A stretch of 40,453 bases of DNA. It comes from Planctomycetota bacterium (lineage in GTDB: Bacteria; Planctomycetota; Phycisphaerae; UBA1845). The stretch covers positions 1 through 40,453 of the forward strand of contig JAUWWQ010000039.1 of the NCBI GenBank assembly GCA_030616775.1. Direction: 5' to 3'. Below, one piece after another: positions 35,864 to 40,453 of this stretch. Position 1 is the first letter of the stretch; each line of letters begins with the position of its first letter. The notes under the pieces are model-generated. The model ran no database searches, was not told where the DNA came from, and was given only the letters and a program-made list of their open reading frames with translations. Position numbers and translations under genes: made by a program.

Positions 35864-37417
35864 ATGGTAGGGAAGTATCTGCTGGCAACCCTTGGCTGTA
35901 AAGTCAACCAGTACGAGTCGCAGCAAATCCGCGAGCTTATCGAGTCATGCGGCTTGCGTCCCGCTTGCCCGGGCGACGTCCCGGACATCGCCGTGGTCAA
36001 CACCTGTGCGGTGACGGGCGAGGCCTCACGCAAAAACCGCCAGACGATCCGTCGTGTCGCACAGGGCGGGCGCACACCGGTCATCGTCGTCGGATGCGGT
36101 GTCGCCGCAGACGCCGCGCAGCTAGGCAGGCTGGAGGGCGTGACCGCCGTCCTGGGACACGACGTAAACATCTGCGCCGAACTGCGCGGGCTCATCGCTC
36201 GTCAGTTGGAATCTCAGCCGACGTACCCGGTCGGCGACGCAAATCACGCTGCCCAAGCAACGCACGACCGTCCGGATGCCTACAGGTATGACATATCAAT
36301 GAGGCCGGATGCCCGCAACCAGGGCCATCAAGCTTGGGCTCCTCGGAGTACCAACTCACGAGATATTATCACCCCCGTTCCTAATGTCAAGGCTGAGAGG
36401 CTGCTCACAGCCCGCATTGAGCGGTTCGCCGGGCATCAGCGAGCCTTCCTCAAGGTCCAAGACGGATGCGATGCGTCCTGTACCTACTGCATCATCCCGC
36501 GGCTGCGGCCGCAACTCCGATCCAAGCCGATCGAGGTTGCCGTGGCCGAGGCCCAAGACCTAATTCGCTCCGGGCATAAAGAAATCATTGTCACCGGAAT
36601 CTTCCTTGGGGCCTATGGCCGCGATACCACCATCCGTAAGCGCTGGGGCTCACGTCGATCACCGCTGGCGGCGCTGGTTGCCGCTCTGGCCCGGGTAGAA
36701 GGGCTAAGGCGGCTCCGCCTGTCCAGTCTGGAGCCGGGTGACGTCGATGGGTCACTTTTGGACGTGCTCGCCCGCTACAAGACATGCGTCCCCCACCTAC
36801 ACTTGCCATTGCAGTCAGGCAACGTCGATATCCTCCGGCGAATGAACCGTCAATATACGCGGGATCAGTTCATCGACATGATTGATCGGGTCCGCGCGGC
36901 TCTGAATCAGCCAGCAATCACCACGGACATAATTGTCGGATTCCCCTGTGAATCGGAGAAAGACTTCCAGGCCTCCCTCGAGATCGCCCGCTATGCCGAG
37001 TTCTGTAAGATACATGCGTTCCCGTTCAGCCCACGTGAGAAGACCGCGGCCGCCCGCTGGCAGCAAGATTTCGTTCACCCAACCGTGGTTCGCCAGCGGA
37101 TGCGACGGTTGGCCGAAGTGGAGCGGGAATGCTCGCTGTCGTTTCGCCGTCGTTTTCTCGGGGAGGTCGAGCGCGTCATCGTCGAAGGCTCGAACAAGCT
37201 TGACAAACAGACGTCGGTGCGGCGGCATATTCGCCGTGGCCGGGCGGATCGATATTTCGAGATTCACTTTGAGGCCGACGATGTTCGCGCCGGCGATCTG
37301 GTGCCGGTTCGCATCGATCGAGTGACGCCGACTGGAACGCTCGGCACGTACCTTCGGACTACGATTCGTTCGTCACCCACAAGGGGTGACGCTACACGAA
37401 ATCGCAGTCTGTTCTAG
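35864..37417 (+). CDS. mtaB: tRNA methylthiotransferase, MtaB-like (radical SAM)
   Basis: A 517-residue enzyme of the MiaB/MtaB family. These proteins insert a methylthio group into modified adenosine 37 of tRNA; MtaB acts on t6A. The N-terminal domain keeps the three cysteines of the auxiliary iron-sulfur cluster: LGCKVNQYE (Cys12), NTCAVTGEA (Cys48) and VVGCGVAAD (Cys78). The radical SAM cluster is CDASCTYC (Cys202, 206, 209). HLPLQSGN and GFPCESEKDF are further family motifs. A TRAM-like end follows (about 430-500). The family is usually about 430-450 residues. A linker of about 60 residues without family features (about 115-175) and an extended tail explain the excess. The upstream in-frame codon 35762 would add 34 unrelated residues. 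It is divergent from pilM and ends eight bases from the convergent GTPase gene. Confidence 0.88.
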   Translation: MVGKYLLATLGCKVNQYESQQIRELIESCGLRPACPGDVPDIAVVNTCAVTGEASRKNRQTIRRVAQGGRTPVIVVGCGVAADAAQLGRLEGVTAVLGHDVNICAELRGLIARQLESQPTYPVGDANHAAQATHDRPDAYRYDISMRPDARNQGHQAWAPRSTNSRDIITPVPNVKAERLLTARIERFAGHQRAFLKVQDGCDASCTYCIIPRLRPQLRSKPIEVAVAEAQDLIRSGHKEIIVTGIFLGAYGRDTTIRKRWGSRRSPLAALVAALARVEGLRRLRLSSLEPGDVDGSLLDVLARYKTCVPHLHLPLQSGNVDILRRMNRQYTRDQFIDMIDRVRAALNQPAITTDIIVGFPCESEKDFQASLEIARYAEFCKIHAFPFSPREKTAAARWQQDFVHPTVVRQRMRRLAEVERECSLSFRRRFLGEVERVIVEGSNKLDKQTSVRRHIRRGRADRYFEIHFEADDVRAGDLVPVRIDRVTPTGTLGTYLRTTIRSSPTRGDATRNRSLF

Positions 37418-37425
37418 GCAACTTC

Positions 37426-38424
37426 TCAATCAGCGCGCAGCTCCACAACGTCCCCGTCGTGCAGCATGTGGTCGAGGTGCACGTTTTGACCGTCGGCGAC
37501 GCCGTGGCCCCATATGCGTGCTGACTGAATCCGACGGTCGTGGCCGCGGTAGACCTTGCGAGCCAGTTCGTGAACGTCACTGCCGGCAGGCAGGGCGAAC
37601 GGTTCGTCGAGGTCGGGCTTCTTACCGGGCGGCTTGGCGTAGACTCGGATCACGCGAATCAGTTTGAACAGCAGCTCGGGCAATCGAGCCATCCGGTCCG
37701 CGTCGCGGGTGGATAACGGTTCGATCCGCACGGGCGCATCGAACAGCTCGCGAAGCATGTCGAGATTGTCGCTCGCGCCGGCCAGGTCGATCTTATTCGC
37801 GAGCATAAGTCCGGGGACCTTCAGCGTTGCCCCGGGTTCCTGTGGAAGCCGACGCGGGCCGTCGGTCAGCTCGATGTGTCGTTCGGCCAGGTGGTTCAGG
37901 CACGCCTCCACGTCCTCGAGAACCGAGTCGCTGGAAACATCCACGACGACGACCAGGGCGTCCGCCGTACGCCATAGGCCGGGGAAGCCGGCCGGCACGT
38001 GTTCCGCCGTTACCGGCGGCGTATCGATGAGCTGAATCTGGATGTCTTCGTACGGGACCATCCCGGGCAGCGGTGTGGCTGTGCCGAATGGGTAGTCGGT
38101 GATGTTCACGTGTGCCTTGGTCAGGCCGCCCACGATGGACGACTTGCCCACGTTGGGCGTACCGATCAGGGCGATCTGCCCGGCTCCGGTCTTGGGAATG
38201 TAAAACGGGTCGGCCCGTGTCGGGCCCTTCTTGCCGGTTTGCTGGAGGGCCTTTCGCGCCGCGGAGAGCTTCTTTTTCAGGTCGGCCTGGAGCTTCTCGG
38301 AGGACTTGTGCTTGGGCAGCTCGCGCCACATCTCCTCGAGCGCAGCGAGCTTATCCTCGGGCGTCTTGGCCGCCCGATACTTGGCCTCTGCCGCGAGATA
38401 CATCGGCGTCAGGTTCGCAGCCAT
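37426..38424 (-). CDS. DRG/Obg-type GTPase with TGS domain
   Basis: A 332-residue GTPase. A charged helical N-terminus (about 10-70, AALEEMWRELPKH) precedes the G domain. G1 is GTPNVGKSS (about 88-96); switch I is DYPFGTATPLPGM, as in Obg/DRG proteins. G3 reads IDTPP where DTPG is usual. G4 is NKID (about 210-213). The C-terminus is a TGS domain (FALPAGSDVHELARKVYRG to LDHMLHDGDVVELRAD). Overall it is closer to DRG-type proteins, which bind ribosomes, than to YchF or ObgE, but the partner here is unknown. ATG 38424 is preferred to the in-frame start at 38481 because the conserved helical region begins directly after it. The next gene upstream on this strand is the selenoprotein candidate, 79 bases away. 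Confidence 0.85.
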   Translation of the reverse strand: MAANLTPMYLAAEAKYRAAKTPEDKLAALEEMWRELPKHKSSEKLQADLKKKLSAARKALQQTGKKGPTRADPFYIPKTGAGQIALIGTPNVGKSSIVGGLTKAHVNITDYPFGTATPLPGMVPYEDIQIQLIDTPPVTAEHVPAGFPGLWRTADALVVVVDVSSDSVLEDVEACLNHLAERHIELTDGPRRLPQEPGATLKVPGLMLANKIDLAGASDNLDMLRELFDAPVRIEPLSTRDADRMARLPELLFKLIRVIRVYAKPPGKKPDLDEPFALPAGSDVHELARKVYRGHDRRIQSARIWGHGVADGQNVHLDHMLHDGDVVELRAD

Positions 38425-38503
38425 CGGTGACGTGGATTGTACGACATGCTGGAGCGAAGCGACACCTGCCGAGGACGGCAACTAGGCCACGCGACCGTTT
38501 CAC

Positions 38504-39130
38504 TTACTGACTGAGCAATTTCCGTACGCGGCTGGCGAAGCCTTCCGGTGGTTCGAACCCATTGAGGCGGTCCGCGATGATCCCGTTTCGGTCGACGAAG
38601 ACTACGTCCGGGACAGCGCGTATGCCGTACCATTCGCCAAGCTTGGGATTCTTGTCCAGGTCGACGTACACCATCTGGACTTGGGCGAGCAGGTCGGCGA
38701 CGTTCGGATGTTGGAGGGTCTCGTTCTTCAGGCGTTGACACGCTCCGCACCATTCAGTCTGAAAGTCGAGCACCATGGGACGGTTGGCTGCTCGTGCTTG
38801 CTCGAACGCCTCCACCAGGAAGTCTGGAGCCTCGTCGGGAAGCGGCGCCTCAATCTGCCGACCGGCCGCTGTCGGAGTCTCGGCTACGGGAAGCCGGCTT
38901 ATGCTGAACTTGTCGCACACGCCGGCTATCACCTGGGCGAGTTTTTCCGGCGATGTCGCTGCATCGTCGTACAACACGGTTACCAGGTCGCTGGCGTAAT
39001 CCCAGACGATTTCACTTGTGGCTTTGGTCCCTTCCAGGGACTCGGTGACCGAGTTCGGTCACCCCAGTCACGTGGCGCCGGATTTGGATTTCATCATCCC
39101 GTCGACCCGGAATGTCACTCTCTCGGTCAT
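38504..39130 (-). CDS. Probable selenoprotein: HMA-like domain (UxxU) fused to thioredoxin
   Basis: 208 residues if two in-frame TGA codons (39070-39068 and 39061-39059; positions 21 and 24) are read as selenocysteine. ATG 39130 has a perfect GGAGG eight bases upstream. Residues 5-80 fit the heavy-metal-associated fold: VTFRVDGM, then the pair U21-L-G-U24 followed by PNSVTESLEG, then IVWDYASDLVTVLYDD and SPEKLAQVIAG. The pair falls where HMA proteins such as MerP have their CxxC metal-binding motif. Residues of about 95-205 are a thioredoxin domain with FQTEWCGAC (Cys128, Cys131) and AVPDVVFVD with the cis-proline, similar to the DsbD C-terminal domain. No signal peptide is seen, so it is probably cytoplasmic. 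Conventional annotation would begin at GTG 38977 and leave an HMA fragment. A role in metal (perhaps mercury or copper) or redox handling is inferred. Two nonsense mutations or sequence errors are the alternative. Confidence 0.75.
39027..39063 (-). promoter_or_regulatory. SECIS-like stem-loops next to the two TGA codons
   Basis: Two hairpins lie directly at and after the TGA pair. One is GGTGACCG-AACT-CGGTCACC (39063-39044), a perfect 8-bp stem that includes the second TGA. The other is GTCCC-TGGAA-GGGAC (39041-39027), whose G-containing apical loop lies 23-27 bases after the second TGA and 32-36 after the first. Bacterial SECIS elements are stem-loops inside the coding region with an apical-loop G at roughly this distance, bound by SelB. 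The second hairpin fits best. No folding energy was computed. Confidence 0.5.
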
Positions 39131-39203
39131 GTATGGAACCTCCATTACGTAGATACTTCGCGTAGGTTTGTCGCACAAACGGTCTGGACGGTCAAGGTCG
39201 TAG

Positions 39204-39222
39204 GGTGGGTCATCGACCCACC
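39204..39222. repeat. Small dispersed inverted repeat, copy 2
   Basis: GGTGGGTC, a 3-base loop and GACCCACC, a perfect 8-bp inverted repeat. A one-base variant lies at 4693-4711. It is intergenic, between the selenoprotein start and the 142-residue gene, and T-rich sequence follows on the plus strand (39223-39234). Confidence 0.5.
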
Positions 39223-39275
39223 ATCTATTCTTTTACCCACCGTCGTGGGAAAGCGGGAGACTCCCGATTGCAAGG

Positions 39276-39704
39276 TCATTCCCCCTGGCGCAGCCAACCG
39301 AGCGATTCAAGCACCGAAAGAAGATTTGCAAGGAGGCCAACGACAACTGCTCCCGCAACGACAATCACAACTACCAAGCCAACAACAGGATGTCGTCTGA
39401 GACGCTTCTGGATTTGATCGACGAAATCCGGCGGGATCGAACTCTCACGAGCTCTTGCGTCGAGTTCTCTGGCAAGTTCAATAGCATACGGTGACACGCG
39501 AAACAGATCAACCGGATCTTCGTCCAAACCGAGAACGATTTCAGCAGCCCCGAGGTGGTGCATCTTCCGTATGAGTGTGTTGAACGTTTCCCAACCGAGT
39601 CCCATGCGTTCTCGTGCCTCGCTGCCGTGGAGCTTAGTCTCGCCGTCTTCAAACCACGTGGCGAGGGTACGGATGCACTGCGCCTCTTCGTCATTCACCA
39701 ACAC
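39276..39704 (-). CDS. Small C-terminally membrane-anchored protein, unknown
   Basis: 142 residues, not recognised. The N-terminal 60 residues look like a winged-helix fold (EEAQCIRTLATWF, KLHGSEARERMGLGWETFNTLI RKM-type helices). A short strand pair follows (AAEIVLGLDEDPVDLFRVS), then a helix (AIELARELDARARE) and one transmembrane helix (VVGLVVVIVVAGAVVVGLLANL, about 107-128) close to the C-terminus. The start codon is GTG 39704 with GGGAG seven bases upstream; GTG 39698 is an alternative. It lies upstream of the selenoprotein gene on the same strand, but 145 bases and an inverted repeat separate them, so a shared transcript is uncertain. Confidence 0.6.
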   Translation of the reverse strand: MLVNDEEAQCIRTLATWFEDGETKLHGSEARERMGLGWETFNTLIRKMHHLGAAEIVLGLDEDPVDLFRVSPYAIELARELDARARESSIPPDFVDQIQKRLRRHPVVGLVVVIVVAGAVVVGLLANLLSVLESLGWLRQGE

Positions 39705-39844
39705 AGCTAATCTCCCAAGCCACAGCGGGACCAGTCCGCATGCCTAATCCCAAGGCCCCGGCATAAGTAACGATTCAAGGACCAGAATGGCGGCGCTGCG
39801 CGTGGACATACCGAACGACCACGTCGCTACTGGTGCTGAGACTT

Positions 39845-40330
39845 TCAGAAAAAGAACCTGTCAAGGTCGACGAACTCGTCAGCTATCACGGGGATTTCCT
39901 TATTCAGCCCGCTTGAGAATGCTCCCACGTAGACAACTTTGCCCTGGCGCATGACTTCTCGAATTAACGGAATATAGTCTCCGTCTCCCGTCAACAGCAG
40001 AATCTCATCTATCGCATCAGTAAACGTGTGCCGGAGCATGTCAATTGCTATGTTGATGTCGACGCTCGCGGCCTTCTGCTGCCTGCTAAGTTTCTTGAAG
40101 ACACGCGGAACCACATAGCCGTAGTCGTGCTCACTGCTTGGACGAAGGAACTCGTAGCTGATCGCAGCGATGCGCTCCTCAGCCGCGCGCAGTATGGGCT
40201 CATCACCGACCACCGAAGTGTAGTAATTTACGCGCAGGAGATCCCAAGCACGGAACTTTGCGATCTGCGGGTGCCAGGCGAAAACATCGTTTTCATGGAC
40301 AACGTCTTCAGACTGATGATGTCCATTCTT
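39845..40330 (-). pseudogene. NYN (LabA/PIN-like) domain protein, 5' end lost at an IS
   Basis: The retained part reads HENDVFAWHPQIAKFRAWD, then LLRVNYYTSVVGDEP and VDINIAIDMLRHTFTDAID, then ILLLTGDGDYIPLI and GKVVYVGAFSSGLN. These are hallmarks of NYN/LabA-type proteins, which have a PIN-like nuclease fold with conserved acidic residues and are thought to act on RNA. The frame is open far upstream of the first GTG (40213) with good family-like sequence up to about 40290-40325, but without any start codon. The expected opening with its first conserved Asp (VFIDGEN-type) is missing. Just beyond, from 40338, transposase sequence begins. So the gene was probably split by the insertion. Expression from GTG 40213 would give a 122-residue truncated domain. 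Confidence 0.72.
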
Positions 40331-40337
40331 AGACCGT

Positions 40338-40453
40338 CTAACAAAACGAGTTCCGTAGGGTTCTCCAACAGATGATGACGCAGCCGAGTGTCATGAACGC
40401 TTCGTGGATGTCGGCGCGGCGTTCGTACCGGACGCGGAGGCGGCGGAACTGAT
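40338..40453 (-). mobile_element. 3' end of an IS transposase (IS5-like), cut by window edge
   Basis: The minus strand from 40453 reads FRRLRVRYERRADIHEAFMT, then LGCVIICWRTLRNSFC and stop TAG (40340-40338). RYERRADIH followed by a hydrophobic end is typical of the C-terminus of IS5-group DDE transposases. Only the last 38 codons are inside the window, so the catalytic residues are not seen. Directly after the stop is the dyad TTAGAC-C-GTCTAA (40329-40341), which may be part of the element's end. The boundary with the NYN gene is near 40325-40337. The target duplication cannot be judged. Confidence 0.78.

Noticed and set aside
38504-38977. Plain thioredoxin gene starting at GTG 38977
   Set aside because: It would begin inside an HMA beta strand and has no Shine-Dalgarno, while the upstream ATG 39130 has a perfect one.
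10160-39070. Genome-wide reassignment of TGA to an amino acid
   Set aside because: Several genes here end properly at TGA, for example at 7872-7874 (overlapping the next ATG), 14617-14619, 25766-25768, 30370 and 37426-37428.
40028-40375. 115-residue plus-strand open frame near the right edge
   Set aside because: It is antisense to the NYN-domain frame, which has clear family motifs.

Overview
The window most likely comes from a high-GC bacterium of the phylum Planctomycetota, perhaps a Phycisphaerae-like lineage. This is inferred from the look of the partial 16S rRNA and from very large secreted proteins made of cysteine/aspartate-rich repeats and dockerin-like modules, a style I associate with this phylum. 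No database search was possible. The left end breaks inside a 16S rRNA gene and the right end inside a transposase, so both ends look like assembly breaks at multicopy sequence.

Layout. (1) 1-1270: the 5' two thirds of a 16S rRNA gene on the minus strand, with leader, boxA and promoter. (2) 1634-4530, plus strand: an MFS efflux protein and a GT-C type membrane glycosyltransferase. (3) 4790-14560, plus strand: a surface/secretome block. It holds a 912-residue protein with a YadA-like head and an S74-like chaperone end, a 353-residue partner overlapping it by four bases, and a roughly 1730-codon subtilisin-like protease whose frame carries one internal TGA. The last two share a C-terminal module and 3' flank nearly identical in DNA. 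(4) 14617-23049, minus strand: one 2810-residue gene with about 35 tandem copies of a 58-residue, eight-cysteine repeat. (5) 23050-23954: about 900 bases without a recognisable gene. (6) 23955-35744, minus strand: a type IV pilus/type II secretion-like cluster (PilM, two inner-membrane assembly-like proteins, secretin) followed by a YdjY-domain protein, arabinose-5-phosphate isomerase and a family 2 glycosyltransferase. (7) 35864-39704: an MtaB-like tRNA methylthiotransferase (plus strand), then on the minus strand a TGS-domain GTPase, a probable selenoprotein and a small membrane protein. (8) 39845-40453: a NYN-domain gene that has lost its 5' end next to an IS transposase.

The strongest candidate for something new is complement(38504..39130). 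It has a perfect Shine-Dalgarno and reads as a heavy-metal-associated (HMA) domain fused to a thioredoxin domain. Two in-frame TGA codons sit exactly where the HMA CxxC metal-binding cysteines belong, giving UxxU if both are read as selenocysteine, with stem-loops directly downstream. Ordinary annotation would start the gene after these codons and miss the HMA motif. TGA is a normal stop for several other genes here, so this would be local recoding rather than a changed genetic code.

How the genes work together: the pilus/secretion-like cluster could supply an outer-membrane channel, while the secretome block supplies large calcium-binding-type and disulfide-rich surface proteins. The isomerase (Kdo pathway) and glycosyltransferases point to envelope polysaccharide synthesis. 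Whether these are functionally linked is inference from proximity.
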